From NCBI GenBank assembly GCA_910592005.1, contig CAJVPP010000395.1, positions 1-33,641 of the forward strand: a DNA stretch of 33,641 nt, read 5' to 3'. The notes beneath the pieces were generated by a model, which searched no databases, was not told the origin of the DNA, and saw only the letters and a list, made by a program, of their open reading frames with translations. How positions within the stretch are numbered: position 1 is the stretch's first letter; each line of letters opens with the position of its first letter. Shown here one piece after another: positions 10,601-20,474 of this stretch. The translations under genes were made by a program, and so were the position numbers. This stretch comes from Funneliformis mosseae. Its lineage: Eukaryota; Glomeromycota; Glomeromycetes; Glomerales; Glomeraceae.

Positions 10601-11358
10601 AACCATTTAAAAATTGATTTTTAATGAATTAAGTTTAAATTGTAATATAAAGAATATCAATAACATACTCCCTAGTATTATTAATCATTAGTTATATAAA
10701 TAAAAAGTGTAGTTGAATTTTAATTATACATGATATATTGATAAGAAAATTAAATGTCCTACATTTAATTATAGTATGACCTAGCAAATAGATGAATGTT
10801 CATTACCTTTTAATGTAGGAGCAACAGGATAGAAGAAAATAAATTTTTTTCAATTTAAATTTTTATTTTATTCTCGATAATTTTCGTAAAAAAATATGTC
10901 AACTCGAAAGAATAACCTAAAGTCACAATTTCCTGAAGAAACTAAAAAAAAACCGACTTACCTTATATTTGCAAACTTGCGAAGCAAAACGATACGAAGA
11001 GGAAACCTAAAAGGAAGGCAGGACACAAGTATACAAAGAATCGGTCGATTGTTACGCCCTGAAGTGTCGGACCTTTTTTCCTTATTGTTCTGACCAGCAA
11101 AGATAATCGAATACGAGACTTTATCGATAAAATTTAGTAAATCGGTGATATTATATATGAACCTCCTCCGCTTTGTTAATCAAATTGATTTGAATTATAT
11201 TTTGAATTATCGTAAAATTTTATATTTACATTAAAATGTCAAATATATTTCATTTTTAAAAATTCTTTTTTTTCACTTGGTAGCCATGAAAGAATTTATC
11301 AGTTTATTTTTTATAAATTATAACGTTTCCATTTCCTCATAATCACATTTATAGATTA
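10601..11358. other. AT-rich intergenic DNA with one uncertain short open frame
   Basis: A 65-codon open frame at 10896-11093 (begins MSTRKNNLKSQFPEE, basic) has slightly higher G/C than its surroundings but no recognisable domain, no splice partner and no homologous copy in the window. I see nothing else in this interval. Confidence 0.3.
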
Positions 11359-11642
11359 CAGTCGCCACTGGATATAACGAACCAGCCGTTCCAGAAGATT
11401 TGGTTCGGTATAGAGTGAGTTCATTATAAATAGTATTAATAATCAGGTCAAATAGTAGCGCTGGCCAGAATTATTAATTCATGCAACATAAATTTCCTTT
11501 TGTTGATATTTCTTTATGGTATTTAAACGAATCCATAGAGTTACTCTATTGGAGCCAGAACCTAATCATTTTACTTGTACAAAACTGTTTTAACCATTTT
11601 TATTTAATGTCAAAAAAGGCTCGGTATAACCAGTGCCGATTG
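11359..11642. mobile_element. Pogo/Tc1-mariner-type MITE, 284 bp, flanked by TA
   Basis: The left end CAGTCGCCACTGGATATAAC continues as GAACC; the complement of the right end starts CAATCGGCACTGGTTATACC and continues GAGCC. That is 20 of 25 identical. TA dinucleotides lie immediately outside both ends (11357-11358 and 11643-11644), as expected for the TA duplication of this superfamily. CAGT ends with an internal TATAACGAACC are typical of pogo/Tigger-like elements. There is no transposase, so the element would depend on enzyme from elsewhere. Short open frames inside it are incidental. Confidence 0.7.
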
Positions 11643-11644
11643 TA

Positions 11645-12366
11645 TTTTTTAAAAGGGATTAATTTTTAATTTTTATTTTTTTTAAAAATATATTTCAATA
11701 TTATAAATACTTGGAAAAATTTAATAAAATTGTTGTCATATGGTATCAGATTCAGCAGAACCTGAATGATTTTTTGGAAGTGTATCTTGGTTTAAAAAAT
11801 GGGTTAAGAAATAAGACTCCTTTCATTTATCGATCAACATTCCATTTAAAAGGATTAATTTGCCTCTTTAAACGCTCTGCAGTTTATGAAATCTTGGAGA
11901 AGATGGTTTTATTTGATTAAGTACTTAGTTTTTGTATAATAACTATGAAATTCAAAAAGATGGATTTCTTGACGAAGTAATTCTTATTAAATAGCCTCGT
12001 TTTGAAAGCGTAACATAAACAAAAACAACTCATAAGTCTACAAAAAAATGAAGACAGATGAACATGACAACAAAATTTCTTCAATTTTGACTGTAACTGT
12101 CGTAGTTGTGGTGAAATTATGTTAATCGTTAAAAAGGTAAACATTAAATCATAAGTGGCGTAGTATGATTAATGTAATCTGAAGTAGCTAGATTGCATTA
12201 TTCTGAGTAAAAAATTAAGTAGCTGTTTAGACTTGTATTTAATTTATTTAATTTCCGCAATTATTAAAGCAAATATTAACAATAAATTGACCCAACAAAG
12301 ATTCCTATTCATTTTTTGCTATTAAATCGAATTATGAACAGACGAACATAGCGTCGCCCGTAAAAA
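11645..12366. other. AT-rich intergenic DNA, no gene seen
   Basis: Two opposite open frames of 69 and 75 codons exist here, but neither has a domain, a codon pattern unlike background, or flanking exons. No inverted or tandem structure was found. Confidence 0.4.
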
Positions 12367-12631
12367 ATGGTAGCTGGATTTTATTTGCCGGGTGTTTATT
12401 ATTAGGGTTAGTATTAGAGTTAGGATTCGGATTAGAATTAATATTAAGGTAGAATTAGGATTAGTTGAAGGGGTTAGCAAAATTGTCACATCGCGTCACA
12501 CTCCAGCCGTTCTTCAATTTACTAAGTGTTCTGTGGACAGAACTTTTTTATGATAAAAATGCTAATTGTCACAATTATATGTCACTCCTAATAAGCATAT
12601 GTGACCCGGAAAATAAAATCCGGTTACCGTT
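12367..12631. mobile_element. Inverted-repeat element with GGATTTTATTT arms, about 265 bp
   Basis: GGTAGCTGGATTTTATTTGC (from 12369), followed by CGGGTG, is mirrored by GACCCGGAAAATAAAATCCG (from 12603), followed by GTTACC, with about 24 of 28 positions pairing. Inside are a degenerate TTAGNN hexamer tract and several GTCACA/TGTGAC words. The structure fits a small non-autonomous transposon, but I found no convincing target duplication, so the superfamily is open. Confidence 0.55.
12402..12476 (+). repeat. Degenerate TTAGGG-like hexamer tract
   Basis: Consecutive hexamers read TTAGGG, TTAGTA, TTAGAG, TTAGGA, TTCGGA, TTAGAA, TTAATA and so on to TTAGGA and TTAG, then GGGGTTAG. TTAGGG is the telomere repeat of most fungi, so this may be an old interstitial telomere-like tract or a chance hexamer microsatellite. 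It lies inside the inverted-repeat element at 12367-12631. Confidence 0.6.
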
Positions 12632-13590
12632 AATATTGTTTATTTAACTAGGTAATGGGAACCGTTGAAGCGTCCGAAACGTTCAGATTATTTGATCATA
12701 AATATTTAATTTTCTTTTTTATTTTGCAAAAAACGTTCAAATTATATTCTATTTCATGTATTTTATTTGTTATTACATTAACATTTACAATTGACTTTTT
12801 TTTTAAACGACTAATGTCAACGAAAATACAACGTGATTTGTAATGATCGGTTATTTTTAGCTTGAAGGAAAATTTTCATTTATTTATTTTTTATAATTTC
12901 AGTGTTTGATGTAAACTAAAAAAGTCACCTGATCCAGATTTTGATTGGCTATATCACGCGTGCGGACAGCCAAACCCCACGTGATCATAGAAATATTTGT
13001 CACACGGGAAATTTGACCATTTTTCGTCACATGTTTTTAGAAAATTAGTGGTCAGATACTTATGACTGCTACTGTAATTGAAATAGTTCTTTATGTCAAC
13101 TTTATTCAGAAATTGAATTACGGCTAAATATTCAAGACTAAGAATTTCGTAATACAGCTACTACTTGAATGTCACTAGTTTCTAATACTATTTTTAAACC
13201 CATTGATAAAATTTGTAAGAAGTATTTTATACCAAATTACTAGCTTTATAAGCAAATGGTTAAGCTCTTTTATACAGAACTTGGATTAAAAAAAACTAGC
13301 AATATAGAAATGCAGCAAGTAATAGTTTATATTAATTTATTTTTGATCATAACGATAATACTAGATAGATAAAATTTAATTTTTTGAAATTTAGAATGAA
13401 AATCAATATAATATAGGATTTATTAAAGATGAGTTTAAATAGTATCATAAAGGAAATCTGAGAGATTAAATACATTAAAGTACATCAAATTGGGCATAAT
13501 TTGTTGTACTACTTGACAATAGCACTCATTACTGTACTTGTCACTATCTGATTTATGCTGAACTTGTGTGTAGGCATTTTTTGCGGTAAT
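12632..13590. other. Intergenic DNA, no gene seen
   Basis: A G/C-richer patch at 12925-13035 contains dyad words (ATCACGCGTG, CACGTGATC, TTGGCT with AGCCAA) and could be a promoter or transposon remnant. The rest is AT-rich with scattered short open frames and no domain. Confidence 0.35.
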
Positions 13591-13600
13591 ATACAGTCTA

Positions 13601-14143
13601 AAAAGGCTCAATTTAATATTAAGCTGATTCCTTCATATTGGTACTCTAAAGAAGGTCTTACTGCAACAGATTTTTTTGAAAAATCAATTCACCTTATTCA
13701 ACTTTTTTCATGATGAATACTATTTATGGGCAAGATGTTTATAGTGATTCTGTTAAATAATTTGGATTCAAAAAAAGAACAGTATGAGCGTGGCCTTGGG
13801 CTCTGTAAGAAAACTTTGAATATAGCGATTGAGAATAAGTCTTCTCATACTTTTAAGGAGCTTTTAAAACAGTTTATTGAAACACAAATGAATATGACCC
13901 AAAATGATACATCTAATGAAGCTCAAACATTTAATATTGCAAACCCTCTTCAACATAAAGGATAGAGGAGACCAACTAATAAAAGGTATCTATCAGCTAT
14001 TGAGAACAATTCAGGTAACAAAAGTAACGATATTCAAGAAGAAATTTTAGATGAAAAGAGAAAGAAAAATAAAAGAAAATGTTCTATTTGCAAATCATGG
14101 TATCATGATTCGCGAAATTACCTGAACACTAGTAAACATTGAG
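13601..14143 (+). pseudogene. C-terminal remnant of a MULE/FAR1-type transposase
   Basis: The frames read protein-like from about 13608 (FNIKLIPSYWYSKEGLTATD), break near 13710, and continue 13730-13965 (ERGLGLCKKTLNIAIENKSS, then NPLQHKG). A TAG at 13963-13965 interrupts, after which the same frame runs on with RRPTNKRYLSAIEN and a zinc-knuckle-like end CSICKSWYHDSRNY, to a TGA at 14141-14143. The pattern 'NP(L/K)xHKGRGRPxNKR' followed by C-x2-C-x4-H-x4-C is the usual tail of MULE/FAR1-like transposases and their domesticated relatives. Here the last cysteine is tyrosine. The catalytic core and N-terminus are missing, so it is dead. Family assignment rests on the tail only. Confidence 0.6.
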
Positions 14144-14173
14144 TGTGATAAAGAAAATGTATAAGTGGAAATG

Positions 14174-14237
14174 GGCTCGAAATACTACTGTAATTCAAGC
14201 CTGTAGGCTTGAATTACAGTAGTATTTATTTCGAGCC
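14174..14237. repeat. Near-perfect hairpin, 28-bp arms with 4-nt loop
   Basis: GGCTCGAAATACTACTGTAA at the left arm and its complement at the right pair throughout, through AAGCC-TGTA-GGCTT at the tip. The right arm has one 4-nt insertion. The stem starts about 30 bp after the dead MULE frame. It is followed by TTCGG-TCG-CCGAA (near 14247-14259), a second tiny stem. The high conservation of the arms suggests a recent origin. Confidence 0.8.
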
Positions 14238-14901
14238 TGGCTCCCTTCGGTCGCCGAAAAGTTTAAAAGCTTAAAATTTTACTGCGTTGTAACCATTGAT
14301 TATGCAAATTCAATTTTAAAACTTTACTAACGCGTTGCGGTTATTATTAAAATTGCCTTTTGCATGTTTGTATTAAATTACACAATAAAAATCATTGTGA
14401 CGGGGGTAGGATATGGATATCCACCCGTAACAAGAAAATTTTTTTCAAAGTTATTAATGCCAAATAATTATTTTTTTGCCTAATAAACAACAAAAAAATC
14501 ACGGGATACCGGATAAAATATTTACCTAACTTGTACAATTACTGATTTTAGTCAGTGAGATCACTTTTTTGATATTAAAATAAAAAAAAAAAAAACGATT
14601 TACATTCAATTAATTCAATTTTTTAATTTCCAAAAAATTATTCTTTTTTATCGTATTGATAGTAATGATTTAAAATTGTTCTATTATCTCGTAAGCATTA
14701 TTATTTCCAAAAAAAAAAAAAAAAAAAAAATAACGAAATTATCTAACAACTTTTATGAGCCTGATCGACTGATAGTTTACAATCCAAGTTACACAATTCT
14801 ACAACAGAAGCAGTAAAATATAAATTTCCATTTCCAAGAATAGTAATTAAGAAAAAATTTCTTTCCCCAAATATATGTATATATATTTTTTAACCATCAT
14901 T
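14238..14901. other. Upstream region of the kinase gene with poly-A tracts
   Basis: This holds a diverged direct repeat around AAAATTTTACTGCGTTG / AAAACTTTACTAACGCG (near 14273 and 14323), a dyad CGGG-GGT...ACCCG around GGATATGGATATCC (14401-14428), and poly-A runs near 14582-14595 and 14709-14730. The last ~130 bp before the ATG are less extreme in composition and probably carry the promoter and 5' leader. No TATA box can be singled out in such AT-rich DNA. Confidence 0.4.
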
Positions 14902-17298
14902 ATGTCAAATAATATTATAACTCCAATTGCAGAAAATACAAATGAGGGGATTTCTTGGATTGAAGAAGCTATTGATAAAAAGTATATAAAACACTATGAA
15001 TATGACCTTTTTGATAATATTCAAGAAATTGGTTCCGGAAGTTTTGGAAAAGTATTCCGTGCGAATAGGAAAAATAACGAACAATACTTGGTATTAAAGT
15101 CGTTTTTTGATCTCAATCGTACCACTACGAAAGAAATTATTCGCGAGGTAATTATGAATTATTTCATTTAATATATGTTTATGTTTTTGGTTTTGTTATA
15201 TTGCGCTCGCTGTTATATTCATTCATTAAATTATTTTACAATAGATTAATCATCATCGGGAAGTAGATTTTCATATAAATGTTATTCGATTTTATGGAAT
15301 AACTAAACTTGGGTCTGGTATGGATTTATTATCATTAAATATTTTATTATTCATCATTTTAAATTACAATCTAAAGAATAATAATTCTATTATTATTAGA
15401 AAATCAAAGTAATCATTTTAAAATGTATTTATTGGTAATGGAATATGCTGATGGGGGCACACTTCGAGACTATTTAAAGGAAAACTTCGATAATCTAACC
15501 TGGAATGAGAAATACAAATTGGCAAATCAATTGACCTGTGTTTACATGATGAGGGAATTGTACATCGTGATTTGGTAATTGATGCAATATACAATGAATT
15601 ATATTTGCAAAATATAATTATTTATTATTTATTTATTTAATATATTTGATCTTAGCATTCAAAAAATATTTTAGTCCATCAAAACAACATCAAATTAGCC
15701 GACTTTGGACTGTCAAAGAGGATTGAAGAAGCGTCACATTCTCAATCAAAATTATTTGGTGTGATTCCTTATATCGATCCAAAGAGGTTCAATGGAAATC
15801 AAGCATATAAATTAAATGAAAAAAGCGATGTTTATAGTGTTGGTGTATTATTATGGGAAATATCAAGTGGACTTCCACCATTTTACACCGAAGGTAAGCC
15901 ATATGATATTGGTTTAACTCTGGATATTTTACAAGGTCTTAGAGAAAAACCTGTTCCTGAGACTCCTGATGAATACGTTGAACTTTATGTTGGTAAATAT
16001 TTTAAAGTTAAATTATTTACATTTGAGACATTACTTTGAATTTTAACAAATTTCATGGATTACCCTTAGGTTGTTGGGATGGTGAACCAAAAAATCGACC
16101 AGGTATGTGTAAAGTGGTAGAAAGGTTAAGGATGATAATTGCACAACCAACTTTGACAATTGATGACAACCCAAATGAAATATTTGATTTTCCGGCTGGT
16201 AAAGATATGCCTTTAGTTGACAAAGATGATTCATCGCATGGAGTATTATCAAAAGCTATTAAAAATTTTTTCGAATATAATACAGACGACATAATTAATC
16301 TTTTAAACAATTCAAATGATGATTTTTTATCTATAAATGATTTAACTACAACGGTCGACGAGATAGTCACTTTCATTTTTAAAGAACTAAATAAAGGAAA
16401 ATTTTTGATGTTAAATGAAAAACCGGTTCTTGAATTTGTTAATAATCAAGATGTCACTTCACATGAAATTTATGATTGGCTTTCGAATAATCAAATTGAA
16501 TCAAATTCTATCTTTTTATTCGGATATTTTAATTTTTTTGGAATTGAAACAAGTAAAAATTATGAGAGAGCATTTAATTTATTTATTAAAGCATCAGAAC
16601 AAAATCATATATTAGCACAGCGCTATGTTGGTAGATGCTATGAAAATGGACATGGTGTTACAAAGGATGAAAAGTTAGCTTTTAGATATTATGAAAAAAT
16701 AGCTAATAAAAATTTTGCAATAGGACAATTAGGAATTGGATTTTGCTATTCAAGAGGGATAGGTATTAAAAAAGATTTAAAAATGGCTGTTTATTGGTAT
16801 GAACTAGCAGCTAATAATGGAAATATAACTGCTATTTATAATCTTGGTAATTGTTATTATAGTGGTATAGGGGTTAGACAAGATTATTTTAAAGCTTTTG
16901 AATTATTACAAAATTCATCTGATCAAGGACAAAGAGAGGCTCAGTATTATCTTGCTAATCTATTTAAAAATGGATATGGAATTAATAAAGATTTAGATCA
17001 AGCGATTTATTGGTATACAAAATCAGCTAAACAAGAACAAAAGGAGGCTCAATATAGCCTTGCAATTATATATGAAAATGGAAAAGAAATAGATCAAGAT
17101 ATGAATAAAGCATTTTATTGGTATAAAATGTCTGCCAAACAAGGACATATATATATACAAAATAATCTTGCTAATTTATATATAAAAAATAATAATATAG
17201 GCAAGGCGATATATTGGTATAAAGAATCTGCTAAACAAGGAAATCAAATAGCACAAAATAATCTTACTAATTTATGTAAATTTATATTAAAAAAATAA
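14902..17298 (+). CDS. Protein kinase fused to Sel1-like repeats, five exons, frame broken before the HRD loop
   Basis: Exons 14902-15147, 15245-15317, 15400-15574, 15656-15992 and 16070-17298 fit GT-AG introns of 77-97 bp. The start MSNNIITPIAE is preferred over an in-frame ATG at 14875. The kinase domain shows the glycine loop GSGSFGKV (residues ~44-51), the ATP lysine in LVLKSF (~66), hinge VMEYADGGTL, catalytic HRDLHSKNILV, DFGLSKR, YIDPKRF and SDVYSVGVLLWE. About seven Sel1 repeats follow (e.g. RYVGRCYENGHGVTKDEKLA), a helical scaffold for protein partners. The design fits a soluble signalling kinase of the family greatly expanded in Glomeromycotina. Oddity: in exon 3 the frame running through YKLANQLTC is out of register with LHDEGIVHRDL. 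From family knowledge about 10 nt are missing near 15538-15542, and the exon total (2,060 nt) fits that. A GT at 15540 spliced to 15656 would restore frame but drop the HRD motif. Confidence 0.85.
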
Positions 17299-17375
17299 GA
17301 AGTTAGATAAAACAAAATGATTGGATAAAAATCAGCTAAACAAGAATTTCAAATAAATCAAAATAAACTTTAAAC
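17299..17375 (+). pseudogene. Leftover Sel1-repeat fragment after the kinase stop
   Basis: Just past the stop, in another frame, the sequence reads KSAKQEFQINQNKL, which matches the end of the preceding Sel1 units (KESAKQGNQIAQNNL). The gene therefore probably once had at least one more repeat and was shortened by a stop or frame change. Confidence 0.5.
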
Positions 17376-19399
17376 AAAAGAAATAATTTATGCATTATTA
17401 TTAAAGTTATTATTTTATATTAAATTTATTGTAAAAATTATCAATTAAAAATAATAGATACTAAGAATTATACTATTTATTTATTTTATATTAATAATTT
17501 ATTAGATATAAAAATTTTAGAATTTATTAGTAATATTAATTATTAATCTTATAAAACAAAATTTAATAAAGTTCATTACTAAAAAAATATAATATTTTAA
17601 ATACTTTGGTAAAGTTAATTTAATAGTTATTTAAAATATATTATATGATTTATGAAATAATTTATAAAATATATGCTTTAGTATAATAAATTATTATATA
17701 TAAAATATAACTTTTTAAAATAATGATTATTACCGCATATAGTATTCCCTAAAAATATACTCCCTGTGATTAATACCTGAATACTATTTACTAATTATAT
17801 TGATCCAGTCACAAATAGTACTCAGATATTTTTCAAAGTTAAACTTTATAAAAATTGATTAATACTAGACTTAATTATAAATTATTCACTAATAAATAAA
17901 TGCATTCTTAAAATTATTAAAGGCTAATTTTATAAAATTTATAAATAATTTATTTTACAGAATATTACAGTTAAAATTTATATAATAAATTTAATGTCTA
18001 GACTGATCAGAATTTTATTATAAAAATTCGTTAATATTATACTAAATTATTTAGTATATTAGATGATATTTATTTATTAAATTTATGTAATTGTAACATT
18101 TATATACAATATCTCTTGTATATTGTATTTTTTTAAAATAGAATCTAATTTCTTATTTAGTATCTATAAGTACTATTCAATTTAAAAAATCACATTTTTG
18201 ACTAAGATCTTAGGTACTGTATACAGTGGCATACAGTATATTTTAGATAAAATATTTAATTAACTATAAAAATTATAAATTTAATTTATTAGACTTAAAT
18301 GCTAAAAAATTTATTTTTGCTAAATATTTTATTTTTATTAATCATTATTTAATTTTATAATTAAGATTTATAATAAATTTTAAATAAGGTAACTTGATAA
18401 TAAATTAATCATTTTTCTAAATATGTATTGTAATTATAATTGTAAATTTTATATAGTTAAATCATAAAATACAATAATATATATATAAACAGTATAAAAT
18501 AATAATAAAAACTATTTTATACCTTATTAACAATAAAATTAATTTCATTTTTAAAATTTTTAATTTAATAAAGAAAGTCATATTATTAAAATTATATAAC
18601 AAATTTTATAAATACTAAATAATTATTATTTTTATTATTATTTATTTTACCTTATATACTTTATTTAGTAATAGATTTCAAAATATAAAATTAAATCTAT
18701 TATAATTTTTAAAATTAAATAATAACTAAATTTATAATAAATATAACTTAGTATTTATATTATTTTAAGTATTTCAATAAACATTTTTTAATAACTGATT
18801 TTTGTAATATCTATAATATTATAAAATTAAATATTATTAAAAAAAATTATATTTATTTATTATTAATATATACTAATATATAAAGAAAATATAATATTAA
18901 TACAATTAATAAAATAAAAAAATTTTAAATTTAAAAATAATTTTTAATTAATATTCTTAAACTGAAAAAGAAATATTCTATACATTATTTATTAATAAAT
19001 TAAATTAAATATATAATCACAGTTAGTAAATATAATTATATATAATTACAGTTAGTAAACATATTATATTAATATAAGATCAATATTTTTAAAATAATAA
19101 ATCATTTTTTATCTCAAACAATTAAATAAAGAAATATTCTAATATCATAATAACAGATAATAAACTTTTATTATCAAGAACTTATTTTTTTATTAAACAA
19201 TTAGTAAAAGTAAATAATAATAATTAGAGGAATTTGTTTGTCAATAAAAATATAGCAAACTTGCTTATATTACCTTATTGATTATTTATCAATCATATAC
19301 AAATAAATTATCATATTATATAAAATTAGCTGATTCTAAATTAAAAGCTTTGAGCAATATAGCATATGATCAGACAAATTCTATAAATTAATAAAATCA
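17376..19399. other. Two kilobases of extreme AT-rich DNA
   Basis: Almost pure A/T with dense stops on both strands. Only local structures are visible: ACTGTATACAGT near 18215 and a two-copy direct repeat of ATAATNACAGTTAGTAAA near 19014-19055. I see no gene or bounded element. Confidence 0.5.
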
Positions 19400-19942
19400 A
19401 TATTTTAAATCATATAAAAAGTGTAATAAATAAGTTAGCTTAGGGTTGAAATAAAAAGTTCAGTAAATTACATAATAAATTAATTTTTAGATTCTAAGAT
19501 TTAGGAAAAGCTATAAATACGTAGTCAAATTATGTTAACCATAATATTTAATATTTTAAGTTATGTAGAATATAATATAAAAGTATATCAATAAAATTTT
19601 AAGTAATACAAAGTTAGCTTTAAGTTAACTTTTAGAATATTTTATATATAAATTATATGTTATCATAAATATTAATAATTTAGATTTCTAAAATTTGAAT
19701 AAAGCTATAAATACATGATTAAACTATACTAATTATTTATATTTAATATTTTAGGTTATATAGAATATAATATAAAGTATTATAATAAAATTTTAAATAA
19801 CACAAAAGTTAACTTTGAGTTAATTTTTAAAATATTTTATATATAAATCATATGTTATTATAAATATTAAAAATTTTGAATCCTAAGATTTAAGCAAAAT
19901 ACTTGATCAAATTATACTAATCATTATATTTTATATATTTTA
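19400..19942. repeat. ~190-bp satellite array, left part
   Basis: The anchor TAGAATATAATATAAA occurs at 19566 and 19761 (195 bp apart), each time followed by the same order of words: ATAAAATTTTAA, AAAGTTA(G/A)CTTT, ATTTTATATATAAAT, GCTATAAATAC, TTAATATTTTA. A more diverged unit precedes them. The array is cut at 19942 by the CACTA element and continues at 26431; across that junction the spacing is 189 bp. Confidence 0.8.
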
Positions 19943-19956
19943 TACCAGTCAGAATA
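19943..19956 (+). repeat. Left terminal inverted repeat of the CACTA element
   Basis: TACCAGTCAGAATA, 11 of 14 identical to the complement of the right end. The first base and fourth base depart from the CACTA consensus, consistent with age. Confidence 0.75.
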
Positions 19957-20474
19957 TTCCAGTTTGACTAAATTTCAGATAGGCATTTTTGATCTGAACT
20001 ATAACTAAAATCTGTTCGAAATTAACCAAATTTTATTTCCAAACTTTTTTTCGTATATGTTAGAAATCACACTACCACTTGATCAAATTTTGACTAAATT
20101 TCGATAAACTTTGGCGATAGCTTTCAGATAAATTTTGACTAACCTTCATTATATCAAAATACTAATTTTTAGCTAGCATTCAATTACTTTTTTAATTTCA
20201 AAATTTGTAATAAACTCTTATTATATTTATTAAATTTATGAAATTACAAATTAGCAAAAAAAACTATTTTATTAATTTTAAAATTTTAACAACACATAAA
20301 TGTATAAAAAGCCTATTAACAAATAATAAAATCTCAACAATCTAAAAAATATAATCTAAAAATTATAATCTAAAAAATATAGCCTAAAAATATAATTTAA
20401 ATAAAATAATCATTTGTCTTATACTATAATTAAATAACATAGTAAATAAATGAATAATTAAATATTAAATTATA

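Noticed and set aside
10896..11093. 65-codon basic open frame starting MSTRKNNLK
   Set aside because: No domain or neighbouring exon; kept only as a note in the region entry.
11481..12843. Several 60-75-codon open frames (11481, 11711, 11917 minus, 12465, 12655)
   Set aside because: Some lie inside MITEs; all have background composition and no conserved motif.
12925..13035. Promoter or transposon end with CACGTG and ATCACGCGTG dyads
   Set aside because: No downstream gene and no paired ends or duplication could be shown.
16036..16069. ATG at 16036 as the start of a separate Sel1 gene
   Set aside because: It lies in an intron; the acceptor at 16068-16069 joins the kinase exon in frame (YVG|CWDGEPKNRP).
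16043..16615. Shadow open frames over the Sel1 exon
   Set aside because: They overlap a clear coding exon in other frames and have no domain.
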